Source of the DNA: CAJMNU01 sp905214855 | GTDB taxonomy: Bacteria; Bacillota; Clostridia; Lachnospirales; Lachnospiraceae | Assembly: GCA_937890595.1 (NCBI GenBank) | Contig: CALADM010000017.1 | Span: forward strand, 1 to 64,000 | Length of the DNA stretch: 64,000 nucleotides | Direction: 5' to 3' | Part shown: positions 16,083 to 25,082 of the stretch, one piece after another | How positions within the stretch are numbered: the first letter of the stretch is position 1 | How the letters are laid out: every line of letters begins with the position of its first letter | Notes under the pieces: generated by a model | Told to the model about the DNA's origin: nothing | What the model saw: only the letters and a program-made list of their open reading frames with translations | The model's database searches: none | Position numbers and translations under genes: made by a program

Positions 16083-17942
16083 ATGAATTTAATTAATATA
16101 GAAAAAATAACAAAAGTATTTGCAGAAAGAAAAGTATTCCATGATGCATCATTTTCTTTACAGGATGGGGAAAAAGTTGGTATCATCGGCATCAATGGAA
16201 CGGGGAAAACGACACTCTTAAAAATGTTAGCTGGAATGGAAGAACCAGATGAAGGAACGATCACAACCGCAAATCATGTGGTGATCCGATATCTTCCCCA
16301 ACATCCGGAATTTGATCCGGAAATGTCCAGTTTGGAATGTGTGTTGGCGGGTAATGTATCAGATGAGAACAGATGGACAATCGAAAGCGATGCAAAGGCG
16401 ATGATGACACGTCTTGGGATCAAGGATTTTGAACAGCCAGCTGGTCAGCTTTCCGGTGGACAGCGCAAGCGTTTAGCTTTGATCTCTGTATTGCTTTCCT
16501 CTTCTGATGTTTTATTGTTAGATGAGCCGACAAACCACTTAGATAATGACATGGCAGATTGGCTGGAAGATTATCTGAAAAAGTGGAGAGGCGCATTGAT
16601 CATGGTCACTCATGACCGATATTTTTTAGATAGTGTATGTAACCGGATCGTGGAGATCGATAAAGGTTCTGTGTACAGTTACCAGACAAATTATTCGGGT
16701 TTTTTGGAGTTAAAAGCACAGAGAGAGGATATGGAAGCGGCAAGTGAACGGAAACGCCAGTCTATTTTGCGTGTAGAGCTGGAATGGATGCGCAGAGGGG
16801 CAAGGGCACGTTCTACAAAACAGAAAGCCCATATTCAAAGATATGAGGAATTAAGAGACAGGGAGGCTCCGGTGCAGGATTCCAAACTGGAACTTAGCTC
16901 TATTTCTACAAGATTGGGGAAAACGACTGTAGAATTAGAACATATCTGTAAGAGTTATGGGGAAAGAAAGCTGATCGATGATTTTAACTATATTTTTTTA
17001 AAGGGAGACAGAGTGGGGATCATTGGTCCAAATGGCTGTGGAAAATCTACTTTGATGAAAATTATTGCAGGGCTTATTTCACAGGACTCTGGTGAAGTGA
17101 TCGTTGGACAGACTGTAAAGATGGGATATTATGCTCAGGAGATTTCTTTAGAAAAGCCAAATGATGACACCAAGAAAAGTGAGATTGATTTTTCTTATAT
17201 GGATCCAGAACAAAGAGTGATCGATTATGTGAAAGATACTGCGGAGTATATTCAGACGGCAGATGGTGTATTGTCTGCATCTGCTATGTTGGAAAAATTT
17301 TTATTTACACCAGAGCAGCAGTACAGCCCAATAGGAAAATTATCTGGTGGAGAGAAAAAAAGATTAAATCTACTGCGTGTACTCTGTTCTTCTCCCAATT
17401 TTTTGTTGCTTGATGAGCTTAGCAATGACCTTGACATTGCCACACTGACGATTTTAGAAGACTATCTGGATCGCTATGAGGGGATTGTAGTTGCGATATC
17501 TCATGACCGTTATTTCTTAGATCGTACTATGAAACGTATCTTTGCTTTTGAAGGGGACGGAAAACTGCGCCAGTATGAGGGCGGATATACAGATTATGCA
17601 ATGAAAAAGGCAGCAGAAGCAGAGCTGGAACAGGAAGAACTGTCTGGATCTTCTGTAAAGCAGAGCGCTCCTGCAAAGGAAAAAGGACAGCGTACCCGTG
17701 GTCCTCAAAAATTGAAATTTACCTATAAAGAACAAAAAGATTATGAGACGATCGAAGCAGATATGGCAGCTTTGGAAGAAAAAATCGCAGAGTTAGACCA
17801 AGGTATTGAGGCGTCAGCTCATGACTTTGTCAAGTTAAATCAGCTTATGGAAGAAAAAGAAGAGGCAGAAGCAGCTTTGGAAGAGAAGATGGAGCGCTGG
17901 ATGTATCTGGAAGAGCTGGCTGCAAAGATAGCAGATCAATAA
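16083..17942 (+). CDS. ABC-F family ATPase (Uup-like)
   Basis: A 619-aa soluble protein with two ATP-binding cassettes and no membrane segments, the ABC-F layout that acts on ribosomes. Cassette 1 has Walker A GINGTGKTT (near 38), signature LSGGQRKRL (near 124) and Walker B LLLDEPTNHLD (near 145). Cassette 2 has GPNGCGKST (near 316), LSGGEKKRL and LLLDELSNDLD; the last differs from the usual DEPTNDLD by P to L and T to S but keeps the catalytic Glu. A C-terminal coiled coil (about 540-619) matches Uup. Relatives help stalled or collided ribosomes and restrain transposon excision; a drug-resistance role is less likely given the long C-terminal coil. Confidence 0.92.
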   Translation: MNLINIEKITKVFAERKVFHDASFSLQDGEKVGIIGINGTGKTTLLKMLAGMEEPDEGTITTANHVVIRYLPQHPEFDPEMSSLECVLAGNVSDENRWTIESDAKAMMTRLGIKDFEQPAGQLSGGQRKRLALISVLLSSSDVLLLDEPTNHLDNDMADWLEDYLKKWRGALIMVTHDRYFLDSVCNRIVEIDKGSVYSYQTNYSGFLELKAQREDMEAASERKRQSILRVELEWMRRGARARSTKQKAHIQRYEELRDREAPVQDSKLELSSISTRLGKTTVELEHICKSYGERKLIDDFNYIFLKGDRVGIIGPNGCGKSTLMKIIAGLISQDSGEVIVGQTVKMGYYAQEISLEKPNDDTKKSEIDFSYMDPEQRVIDYVKDTAEYIQTADGVLSASAMLEKFLFTPEQQYSPIGKLSGGEKKRLNLLRVLCSSPNFLLLDELSNDLDIATLTILEDYLDRYEGIVVAISHDRYFLDRTMKRIFAFEGDGKLRQYEGGYTDYAMKKAAEAELEQEELSGSSVKQSAPAKEKGQRTRGPQKLKFTYKEQKDYETIEADMAALEEKIAELDQGIEASAHDFVKLNQLMEEKEEAEAALEEKMERWMYLEELAAKIADQ

Positions 17943-18005
17943 TAGAACGGTGGAATGCGATCCCATAAATGAAGAGAAAAAATTAAAATAAGAAGTTAAA
18001 AGAAA

Positions 18006-18053
18006 AACAGCCTTATATCCTTATAGTAAAATGAAGGAATATAAGGTTGTTTT
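18006..18053 (+). terminator. Terminator after the ABC-F gene
   Basis: AACAGCCTTATATCCTT pairs with AAGGAATATAAGGTTGTT (one bulge, one G-U), and the right arm runs into TTTT. Confidence 0.7.
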
Positions 18054-18087
18054 GCTAATCTCTCAAAGAAAGATAAAAACAAGCACT

Positions 18088-18116
18088 TTGACTGTAGAAA
18101 GTTTTTTGTATATATT
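18088..18116 (+). promoter_or_regulatory. Probable sigma-A promoter of the GH13-like gene
   Basis: TTGACT (5 of 6) at 18088-18093, a 17-bp spacer, and TATATT (5 of 6) at 18111-18116. The untranslated leader would be about 145 bases. A cre-like sequence with two mismatches (18155-18168) lies downstream. Confidence 0.7.
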
Positions 18117-18266
18117 TTCTGGAAAAATTATGATACAATTATAAAAGATTTTAATGATAACGCTTGTAGAATATTTGATAAAGAGTATAGGGGATTTATA
18201 GAAAATGAATTAAGATAATAACCTAAGTATATCGCGACAGAAGGGGAATGGGAGGACTAGGACAAG

Positions 18267-20210
18267 ATGATGAGAGAAGCATGGAAGGTGGTATGTAAGG
18301 GCAGTGGTTGCGTGTTTCCAGAAGGGATCACCAGAACAGAGAGAGGAGTTCATTTTTCAGTTGCTATGCCAGCAGAACAGGTCAGCCTTGTGCTGTATCA
18401 GCCAGAAGAAAAAGAGGCAGAAGCAGTAATTCCATTTCCGGTAGAGGATAAGATAGGAGATCTGTGGTCTTTATCGTTGGAAGGCGATGGTTTGTGCGGA
18501 ATGGAATATGAATATGAGGTGGACAATGAGAGGATACCGGATCCATGCGGCAGACGTTATCATGGATGGGAATGTTGGGGAGACCGCAAAAGAGCAGGGA
18601 AAGCGGCAAGAAGTGTGATCTGGTTTGATACTTTTGATTGGGAGAATGACAGACCACTGGAGATTCCTTTTCATGAGATGTTATTGTATAAAAGTCATGT
18701 AAGGGGATTGACGAGACATGAATCTTCTAACGTGGAACATAAGGGAACTTTTTTGGGGATCATAGAAAAAATCCCATACTTGAAAGAGCTGGGAGTGACA
18801 GGGCTGGAACTGATGCCATGCATAGAATTTGATGAGATTATGCTTCAGGAAGCACAATCCAGACAATACGCAATGAAAAAGGCAGATGGACGCATTAACT
18901 ATTGGGGATTTGTTCCGGGATATTATTTTTCTCCAAAGACAGCGTTTTGTTCTGGTAAGGAAAAAAATCCAGAGGCAGAGATGAAAATGCTCGTAAAGAC
19001 ATTGCATCAAAATGGGATCGAGCTGATCATTGACTTGTTTTTTACAGGAGAAGAGAGACAGTCTCTAGTACTGGAGATTCTTCGTTTTTGGGTAAGGGAG
19101 TACCATGTAGATGGAATCCATCTGGTAGGATTTGTTCCAGAGGGGCTGGTTGCCAGAGATGCCTGTCTGAGCAAGACAAAATTATTCTATAGTCAGTGGA
19201 ATGCAGAGGGATCAGGAAAGGTAAAACATCTGGCTGCATATAATGATGGATTTCAAAATGCGATGCGCCGTTTTTTAAAGGGAGATGAAGAACAGATCAA
19301 TCCGCTTGTACATTACAGCAGAACCAACCCCCCAAATTGCGCTGTGATCAATTATATGGCAAACAATAATGGTTTTACGATGATGGATATGGTTTCTTAT
19401 GACCAAAAACATAATGAAGAAAATGGAGAAAACAATCAAGACGGAGAAGTATATAACTATTCTTGGAATTGTGGTGTAGAAGGACCAACAAAAAAGAAAA
19501 AAGTAAAGGAACTCAGGAATAGACAGCTTAGAAATGCGTTTACCATCCTTCTTCTTAGTCAGGGAACGCCGTTGATCTTGGCTGGTGATGAGTTCGGAAA
19601 TACTAAAAAAGGAAATAACAATTCCTATTGTCAGGATAACTCCTGTTCATGGGTGGACTGGAAATTGCTGGAAACAAACAGAGAATTATATGAGTTTGTG
19701 AAGACGATGATCGCCTTTCGTAAAAAACATCCTGTTTTCCATATGCCTAAAGAACCAAAAGTCATGGATTATCTTTCCTGTGGGTGTCCAGACGTTTCTT
19801 ATCATGGAGTGAAAGCATGGTGTCCGGAATTTGAAAATTTCAGGCGGCAGCTTGGGATCATGTATTGTGGTGAATATGCAAAGAAAGAAGATGGAGCCAG
19901 TGACGATTATTTCTTTGTTGCTTATAATATGCACTGGGAGCCACATGAATTTGCATTGCCAAATCTGCCTAAAAATCTGAAATGGCATATTGCTATTGAT
20001 ACCAGTGAAAAAGAACACAATGCTATATATCCAGAGGGAAGTGAACTGCTTATCAAGAAGCAAAAACAGGTAATGGTTCCTTCCAGAAGTATTATGGTAT
20101 TTATTTCTAAAGAAGTAGAAAAGGAAGAAAAGGCAGCAGGGAAAGAAGACGAGAAAAAGAAAAAGACAGGAAAAACGAAAAAAAGCAGAGTAAAAGACAA
20201 GAAAGAATAA
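18267..20210 (+). CDS. GH13 isoamylase/GlgX-like protein lacking catalytic residues
   Basis: A 647-aa cytoplasmic protein with the domain order of isoamylase-type debranching enzymes: an N-terminal beta domain (about 1-110), a TIM barrel, and a C-terminal beta domain. The region DMVSYDQKHNEENGENNQDG (about 374-393) is almost identical to the GlgX/isoamylase signature. The three catalytic carboxylates seem lost. The nucleophile motif DGFRFDLA reads DGIHLVGF (V287 in place of Asp); the acid/base motif AEPWD reads YSQWN (S309); and the third motif HDGFT reads NNGFT (N368). These are direct readings, with no frameshift needed. The protein is thus probably a non-catalytic glucan-binding or regulatory pseudoenzyme. 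The extreme C-terminus is a Lys/Glu-rich tail. The AAGGAG-poor start has GGGAGG 11 bases upstream. Confidence 0.85.
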   Translation: MMREAWKVVCKGSGCVFPEGITRTERGVHFSVAMPAEQVSLVLYQPEEKEAEAVIPFPVEDKIGDLWSLSLEGDGLCGMEYEYEVDNERIPDPCGRRYHGWECWGDRKRAGKAARSVIWFDTFDWENDRPLEIPFHEMLLYKSHVRGLTRHESSNVEHKGTFLGIIEKIPYLKELGVTGLELMPCIEFDEIMLQEAQSRQYAMKKADGRINYWGFVPGYYFSPKTAFCSGKEKNPEAEMKMLVKTLHQNGIELIIDLFFTGEERQSLVLEILRFWVREYHVDGIHLVGFVPEGLVARDACLSKTKLFYSQWNAEGSGKVKHLAAYNDGFQNAMRRFLKGDEEQINPLVHYSRTNPPNCAVINYMANNNGFTMMDMVSYDQKHNEENGENNQDGEVYNYSWNCGVEGPTKKKKVKELRNRQLRNAFTILLLSQGTPLILAGDEFGNTKKGNNNSYCQDNSCSWVDWKLLETNRELYEFVKTMIAFRKKHPVFHMPKEPKVMDYLSCGCPDVSYHGVKAWCPEFENFRRQLGIMYCGEYAKKEDGASDDYFFVAYNMHWEPHEFALPNLPKNLKWHIAIDTSEKEHNAIYPEGSELLIKKQKQVMVPSRSIMVFISKEVEKEEKAAGKEDEKKKKTGKTKKSRVKDKKE

Positions 20211-20314
20211 AATAAAGAGAATGGATATAAATGAAAAAAATAAATGAGAAAAATAAATGAGAAAACAAATAAAAGTAATAGATGAAAATAAAAAACAGAA
20301 TTGAGGCATATGGT

Positions 20315-21445
20315 ATGATTGATATAAAGTTGACAGAAGAATTATCCAACGCATTTGGACCAAGTGGATTTGAAGAGGACGTTGTTAGGACACTATATCG
20401 GCATTGTGGACAGGAATTTGATTTAAAGCATGATGCAATGCATAATGTGTATATGCGATTTGCATCATGTGTGTCCCCAAAAGAAGTTTCAGCTTTGTGT
20501 GATAGAAAGAGAGAAAAACCACTGCTCATGTTGGATGCTCATACAGATGAGTGTGGTTTTATGGTACAGTCTATTCAGGAAAATGGACTTTTAAGTATTA
20601 TGATGTTGGGAGGTTTTCATATCACCAGTCTTCCGGCACATTCTGTTTTGATACGCAATAGGAAAGGGAAATTGATCTCTGGGATCATTACATCCAAACC
20701 AGTACATTTTTTGACAGAAAAACAGAAAGCAGATACAGCATTGTATCTGGAAGATCTTTTTGTGGACGTAGGGGCGTGCAGCAGAAAAGAAGTGATCGAG
20801 GAGTTTGGAATTCAGCTAGGAGATCCAATGGTTCCAGATGTGAAATTCTCCTATCAGGCACAGAAAGGTCTGTGTATGGGCAAGGCATTTGATAATCGTA
20901 TGGGATGTGTCAGCATTGTCCAGACAATGAGAATGTTGAAGGATCAGGCAGAGAATCTTGCGGTTGATGTTGTGGGTGCATTTGCTTCTCAGGAGGAAGT
21001 GGGGACAAGAGGTGCTTCTGTCACAGCATCCGTCTGCCAGCCGGATCTTGCCATTGTATTTGAAGGTTCTCCGGCAGATGATCCGTATGTGTCAGCAGGG
21101 CTTGCACAGGGGTCAATGCGTGGGGGCGTTCAGATCCGCAGGATAGACAAGAGCTATATTTCCAATCCGGCGTTCATAGAATATGCTGAAGAGATCGCAG
21201 ATCATTATGGGATCCGTTATCAGGAGACAGTGCGCAGGGGCGGAAGTACGAATGCAGGAAAGATCAGCCTGACAGGAAAAGCAGTACCAGTCTTAGTCTT
21301 GGGGATTCCTGCACGTTATGTACACAGTCATTACAATTTTACAGCAGCAGAGGATATGGAAGCGACAGCTTCTTTGGCAGCAGAGGTGATACGTGGTTTG
21401 GATGAGGACAGGATACGCCACATTTTACGACAGGATATTATTTGA
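20315..21445 (+). CDS. M42-family metallo-aminopeptidase
   Basis: A 376-aa cobalt/zinc aminopeptidase of the M42 family (FrvX, glutamyl aminopeptidase type), cytoplasmic and usually a large oligomer that trims peptides. Metal and catalytic motifs are DAHTDECGF (near 74-82), AFDNRMGC (near 192-199), SQEEVGTRG (near 226-234), FEGSPADD (near 249-256) and the last His in VHSHYNFT (near 335-342). The start at 20315 is favoured over an ATG 33 bases upstream because GAGG precedes it and relatives begin right before LSNAFGPSGFE. A shared operon with the GH13-like gene is possible (about 100-bp gap, no terminator seen). Confidence 0.9.
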   Translation: MIDIKLTEELSNAFGPSGFEEDVVRTLYRHCGQEFDLKHDAMHNVYMRFASCVSPKEVSALCDRKREKPLLMLDAHTDECGFMVQSIQENGLLSIMMLGGFHITSLPAHSVLIRNRKGKLISGIITSKPVHFLTEKQKADTALYLEDLFVDVGACSRKEVIEEFGIQLGDPMVPDVKFSYQAQKGLCMGKAFDNRMGCVSIVQTMRMLKDQAENLAVDVVGAFASQEEVGTRGASVTASVCQPDLAIVFEGSPADDPYVSAGLAQGSMRGGVQIRRIDKSYISNPAFIEYAEEIADHYGIRYQETVRRGGSTNAGKISLTGKAVPVLVLGIPARYVHSHYNFTAAEDMEATASLAAEVIRGLDEDRIRHILRQDII

Positions 21446-21537
21446 CACTCCCCACAGCTAAAGCAGGAGATATGACATATTGGATAAAATTTTAAAGCAA
21501 TGGCTGCTGCAAGCCAACAAATCTTAGAAAAAAGACA

Positions 21538-21570
21538 GGGGAATGCCAGATGATGTGCATTCCCCTTTTT
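21538..21570 (+). terminator. Terminator between M42 gene and luxS
   Basis: GGGGAATGC (21538-21546) pairs perfectly with GCATTCCCC (21557-21565), followed by TTTTT. A-rich sequence before the left arm gives a weaker T-run on the opposite strand, so it can also serve convergent luxS. Confidence 0.85.
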
Positions 21571-21591
21571 AAAGTTTAGAATGTTTAAGAT

Positions 21592-22071
21592 TTAATCCTG
21601 ATAGACAAGCTGTTCTGGTTTGATGTCATACAGGACTTCTGTGAGAAAACGGTTTGCCAGATAGTTTGCCATTGGGAGGTTCATATCCAGATAGTTTCCG
21701 CAGTCTCTTGCACAGGCACCGGGAACTTCTCCCTTGAAATCACGGATAAATGTGAACATTTCTGTGAGGAGAGGAAGGATGTCAGAAGAAGCATATTCTC
21801 CCACAAGAAGAAGGTAAAAACCAGTGCGGCAGCCCATAGGACCAAAATACAATACACGGTCTTTCCAGTCTTTGTGATTGCGTAAGAAGGTTGCTCCAAG
21901 GTGTTCTATAGTGTGGATCTCTGCAGTATTCATGACTGGTTCCATATTGGGACGGGTCATGCGGATATCAAAGGTAGTGATTGTGCCAGCAGCGGTCTGG
22001 TCTAAGCGTGAGACATAGACACCAGGCAGCAGAGTGAGATGATTTACAGTAAAACTTGCGATTTTTTCCAT
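21592..22071 (-). CDS. luxS: S-ribosylhomocysteine lyase (AI-2 synthase)
   Basis: A 159-aa metalloenzyme that splits S-ribosylhomocysteine into homocysteine and DPD, the precursor of the quorum signal AI-2. The metal ligands are H53 and H57 in HTIEHLG and C124 in ARDCGNY; the catalytic Cys is C81 in GPMGCRTG and the base is E56. The length is normal. The ATG at 22071 is chosen over one 15 bases upstream because GGAGG lies 8 bases before it. It is alone on the minus strand, without pfs beside it. A perfect TATAAT (minus strand, 22118-22123) suggests its promoter, with a poor -35. Confidence 0.97.
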   Translation of the reverse strand: MEKIASFTVNHLTLLPGVYVSRLDQTAAGTITTFDIRMTRPNMEPVMNTAEIHTIEHLGATFLRNHKDWKDRVLYFGPMGCRTGFYLLLVGEYASSDILPLLTEMFTFIRDFKGEVPGACARDCGNYLDMNLPMANYLANRFLTEVLYDIKPEQLVYQD

Positions 22072-22117
22072 AATAAAATCCTCCATGGATCTGGAAATTG
22101 TCTTATCCAGATCATTT

Positions 22118-22123
22118 ATTATA
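22118..22123 (-). promoter_or_regulatory. Probable -10 box of luxS
   Basis: TATAAT on the minus strand lies 47 bp upstream of the luxS start. The best -35 match (TTGAAC) is 15 bp away, which is short. Confidence 0.35.
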
Positions 22124-22168
22124 ATGACATGATACTAGGTTCAAAAGGTCAAAATCCTTTTGCCCCTC

Positions 22169-22202
22169 TGATATCTTGTATATTTGAGTATACAGGATAT
22201 CA
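22169..22202. promoter_or_regulatory. Long palindrome between luxS and sugar importer 2
   Basis: TGATATCTTGTATAT and GTATACAGGATATCA form arms of 15 bp (13 matches) around a 4-nt centre. There is no T-run, so an operator for a dimeric regulator of luxS or of the importer is more likely than a terminator. Confidence 0.55.
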
Positions 22203-22226
22203 AAGAGAAAAACAATGTTTGAAATG

Positions 22227-22263
22227 TGTCTAAAATGTGAACGAAAATGTCGTTTTTTAGACA
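22227..22263. repeat. Inverted repeat upstream of importer 2
   Basis: TGTCTAAAA (22227-22235) and TTTTAGACA (22255-22263) are perfect inverted copies, with a further short inverted repeat (ACGAAAA/TTTTCGT-like) inside. It lies about 90 bp before the binding-protein gene and 35 bp upstream of a TATGAT (22297-22302) that lacks a -35 box, a suitable place for activator binding. Confidence 0.5.
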
Positions 22264-22355
22264 TTACAGTGTCGGAAAATGAATTTACTTTCTTTTTATG
22301 ATTTCATAAAATAAAGACATAAACAACAGGAAAATCATATTGGGAGGTAAGGTTT

Positions 22356-23831
22356 ATGAGAAGTAAGAAACTAGGTAGTGTTGTTCTGGCAGCAACTCTA
22401 GCGGCAGCAACATTAGCAGGATGTGGCGGTGGAAAGAACGAGACAACCGCAGCACCAACAACTGCAGCACAGACTCAGGCTGAGGCAAAGGGGGACACCG
22501 AAGCTACAACTGCAGCGGATAAAAAGGATGATGCAGCAAGTGGTGAAAAAACAGTAATTCGTATCTGGTCTAAAGACAGACATGATGCAAATTATGTACA
22601 AGAGAAAGTTGATGAATATAACGCAACGAATACAGATAATGTACAGGTAGAATATCAGCTTTACACAGATAACTATGTACAGGCAATTGATATGGCAATC
22701 CAGAGTGATGAACTTCCAGATATTCTGGTGCAGCAGGATCAGATGTTTGATAAATATCTGGCTGCTGGACAGTGGGCTAACCTGTATGATTTCATGGATG
22801 ATGACATGAAAGAGTATTTTAAGGATGTTATCATTCCTGGATATAATGAATTAGATGGAAAATTATATTTTATTCCTACAACAGGTACAACATGTCGTTT
22901 GTTCTATAATAAAGAGATTTTTGAGCGAGTAGGTATTGAGCAGCCTCCACAGACTCTGGAAGAGATGGTAGAAGATGCGAAATTGATCACATCCCAGTTG
23001 TCAGGAGAGGGAATCTATGGATTTGCTGAAAACATGAAGAGTGCTGCTTCTGGTTTACAGCGTTCCATGGCAGTTGGTCTTCAGAGAGAGACAGGAAAGA
23101 AAGATGGATATGATTTTGCTAAGGGCGAATATGACTTTACAGATTGGGAAGAGACATTGAAATTGTGGACAGAGCTTCTGTCCGAGGAATGTGCATTCCC
23201 TGGATGTGAATCTTTGGATATTGACCCATTAAGAACACAGTTTGCAGCTGGAAAGATTGGTATGTATATGTCTTACAGCCATGCTGAGCCAGGTGTATAT
23301 GCAAATCAGTTCCCAATGGACAGCGAGAAATGGGATTGTGTTCCGATTCCAACAGTTGGAAACAAGACAGCAGGAAAGCAGTATTACAATGGAACATCTG
23401 GATATGTACTGAATGCAAAGAGCCCAAATCTGGAACTTGCATTTAAGGTATACAAAGATCTCTTTACTACAGAAGATTATCTGGTTGGTTACTATGAGGG
23501 TGGATATGGTGTCAGCATTATCCCAAGTGTTATTGAAAAAGCAAAACCAAGTGCTGATTTCCAGAATAAGAAATGGCTGTTGATTGATCCAGAGTTTGAT
23601 ACAATCCTTCCAAAGCCACCACACAATGCATTTGCAGCTGGTATGGTTGTAGAGGGTGAGGATATGTGGAAAACATGTGAGTCTATCTATTATGGTGGAG
23701 CTGATGCTGCGTCAACACTTCAGGATCTGACAGATCGTTACAATAAGGCTTATCAGGATGCAATTGCAAACGGAACAGGATATGAAGTAAAAATTGAAAA
23801 TTATGACCCAATGAATCCTACATTGCAGTAA
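22356..23831 (+). CDS. Sugar ABC transporter binding lipoprotein (glycan locus)
   Basis: A 491-aa extracellular binding protein, larger than the one in the first importer. The signal peptide ends with lipobox LAGC (lipidated C23), followed by a flexible Thr/Ala-rich linker (about 27-64) and the binding fold beginning TVIRIWSKDRHD. The ribosome site GGGAGG is strong. It is the first gene of a glycan-use locus, with two permeases after it. Two hairpins downstream (23875-24055) probably keep this mRNA part more abundant than the permease part. The larger size fits oligosaccharide ligands; the exact ligand is unknown. Confidence 0.93.
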   Translation: MRSKKLGSVVLAATLAAATLAGCGGGKNETTAAPTTAAQTQAEAKGDTEATTAADKKDDAASGEKTVIRIWSKDRHDANYVQEKVDEYNATNTDNVQVEYQLYTDNYVQAIDMAIQSDELPDILVQQDQMFDKYLAAGQWANLYDFMDDDMKEYFKDVIIPGYNELDGKLYFIPTTGTTCRLFYNKEIFERVGIEQPPQTLEEMVEDAKLITSQLSGEGIYGFAENMKSAASGLQRSMAVGLQRETGKKDGYDFAKGEYDFTDWEETLKLWTELLSEECAFPGCESLDIDPLRTQFAAGKIGMYMSYSHAEPGVYANQFPMDSEKWDCVPIPTVGNKTAGKQYYNGTSGYVLNAKSPNLELAFKVYKDLFTTEDYLVGYYEGGYGVSIIPSVIEKAKPSADFQNKKWLLIDPEFDTILPKPPHNAFAAGMVVEGEDMWKTCESIYYGGADAASTLQDLTDRYNKAYQDAIANGTGYEVKIENYDPMNPTLQ

Positions 23832-23871
23832 AAAGAAAACTTTTGCCAGAATGGCAGATGTATAATATAAG

Positions 23872-23941
23872 ACAACAAGCGAGGGCTGCTGCGCAGTTCA
23901 GGACAGAATAAAACTGAGTGTGCAACAGCCCTTGTTGTGTC
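23872..23941 (+). terminator. Attenuating hairpin after the binding protein
   Basis: ACAACAAGCGAGGGCTGCTGCGCA (left arm, from 23872) pairs with TGTGCAACAGCCCTTGTTGT (ends 23939) with a few bulges; the loop is about 20 nt. No long T-run follows, so it probably lowers rather than stops read-through to the permeases. Confidence 0.6.
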
Positions 23942-23999
23942 AAAATATAAAAAGAACCAGAGGTTGTAGATCAAAATTATTGCATTCTGTGAATATTTA

Positions 24000-24055
24000 G
24001 CATCAGTATACAGAGAAAATACATTCTTGCATGTATTCTCCGTGTATACTGATGC
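24000..24055 (+). repeat. Perfect-stem hairpin before the permease gene
   Basis: GCATCAGTATACA (24000-24012) is the exact inverse of TGTATACTGATGC (24043-24055), and the interior (AATACAT/ATGTATT) pairs again, so almost the whole 56 nt folds on itself. No T-run follows. It is the second stable structure between binding protein and permease. Confidence 0.75.
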
Positions 24056-24129
24056 TGCCAAAAAACATGTCTGCGTGAGGAGAAAAACAAAAAAGCAGTC
24101 AGGGTAGCATGTAATGAAAGGAGAAAACT

Positions 24130-25068
24130 ATGAGTAATTGGAAAACGATGAGTGCCGGTAAAAAGAAAAAGACTGTTCTGCAAAATCTGCAGGCATACAG
24201 CTTTATGCTTCCGAACCTGATCTTATTTACGGCATGCTCTCTTTATCCGGTAGTATGGACCTTAAAATACGTCTTTTATCAATATGGAGGATATGGAACA
24301 GGAGAACCTAGATTTGTAGGACTTCAAAATCTGGCAAGAGTTTTCCGTGATAAAGTGTATTGGGAGAGTGTGCTGCACACCTTTACATATGGATTCGGAA
24401 AGGTATTGATCATCATACCGATCGCTTTTTTCCTTGCTTTCCTTCTGAATCAGCAGAAAAAAGGAAATGGTGTGGCACAGAGTATCATGTTTCTTCCAAC
24501 GATCATGAGTTCTGCGGTTATGGGATTGGTATTTTATCTCTTATTTAATGCATATAACGGAGAAATCAATAAATACTTGATGGCAGCAAATATCATCGAC
24601 AAGCCGATCAACTGGCTGGGCAAAGATCATGCCATGAAAACACTGATCATTACAGCTGTGTGGGGTGGTGTCGGTAACTATATGGTATATTTCATCGCTG
24701 GTATCCAGCAGGTTTCTGAAGATGCGATTGAGAGTGCCAAGATCGACGGCGCAGGCAGACTTCAGACAATATGGTATATTATCCTGCCGATGTTAGGACC
24801 GATCTTAAAGATCATCTTGATGTTATCGATCACATCTGCATTCCACGACATCACAAATGTTATGGTTTTGACAGAGGGTGGTCCAAACAATTCAACAATG
24901 GTAATGTCTCTTTATGGATACCGTTACTTCTTCCCAATCTCCGCAGCAGAGGCAACAGTTCCGCAGTATGGCTATGGTGCTGCTGTCAGCGTGATCTCTG
25001 CATTGATTGCAGGTGTTGCAACCATGATCTATCTGAGAGTATCCAAAAAATTGGATGATATTTATTAA
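24130..25068 (+). CDS. Sugar ABC transporter permease 1 (glycan locus)
   Basis: A 312-aa MalF-type CUT1 permease with about six membrane segments (the first is SFMLPNLILFTACSLYPVVW). The EAA loop is SEDAIESAKIDGAGRLQTIW (near 196-215). AAAGGAG precedes the ATG. It follows the binding protein after 298 bases that contain two hairpins, and precedes the second permease by 14 bases. No ATPase is encoded nearby, so a shared MsmX-like subunit is expected elsewhere. Confidence 0.94.
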   Translation: MSNWKTMSAGKKKKTVLQNLQAYSFMLPNLILFTACSLYPVVWTLKYVFYQYGGYGTGEPRFVGLQNLARVFRDKVYWESVLHTFTYGFGKVLIIIPIAFFLAFLLNQQKKGNGVAQSIMFLPTIMSSAVMGLVFYLLFNAYNGEINKYLMAANIIDKPINWLGKDHAMKTLIITAVWGGVGNYMVYFIAGIQQVSEDAIESAKIDGAGRLQTIWYIILPMLGPILKIILMLSITSAFHDITNVMVLTEGGPNNSTMVMSLYGYRYFFPISAAEATVPQYGYGAAVSVISALIAGVATMIYLRVSKKLDDIY

Positions 25069-25082
25069 GGAGGCGGCAGAAA

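Noticed and set aside
18155..18168. Catabolite-responsive element (cre) upstream of the GH13-like gene
   Set aside because: Two mismatches at conserved positions on one side; too weak to call as a feature.
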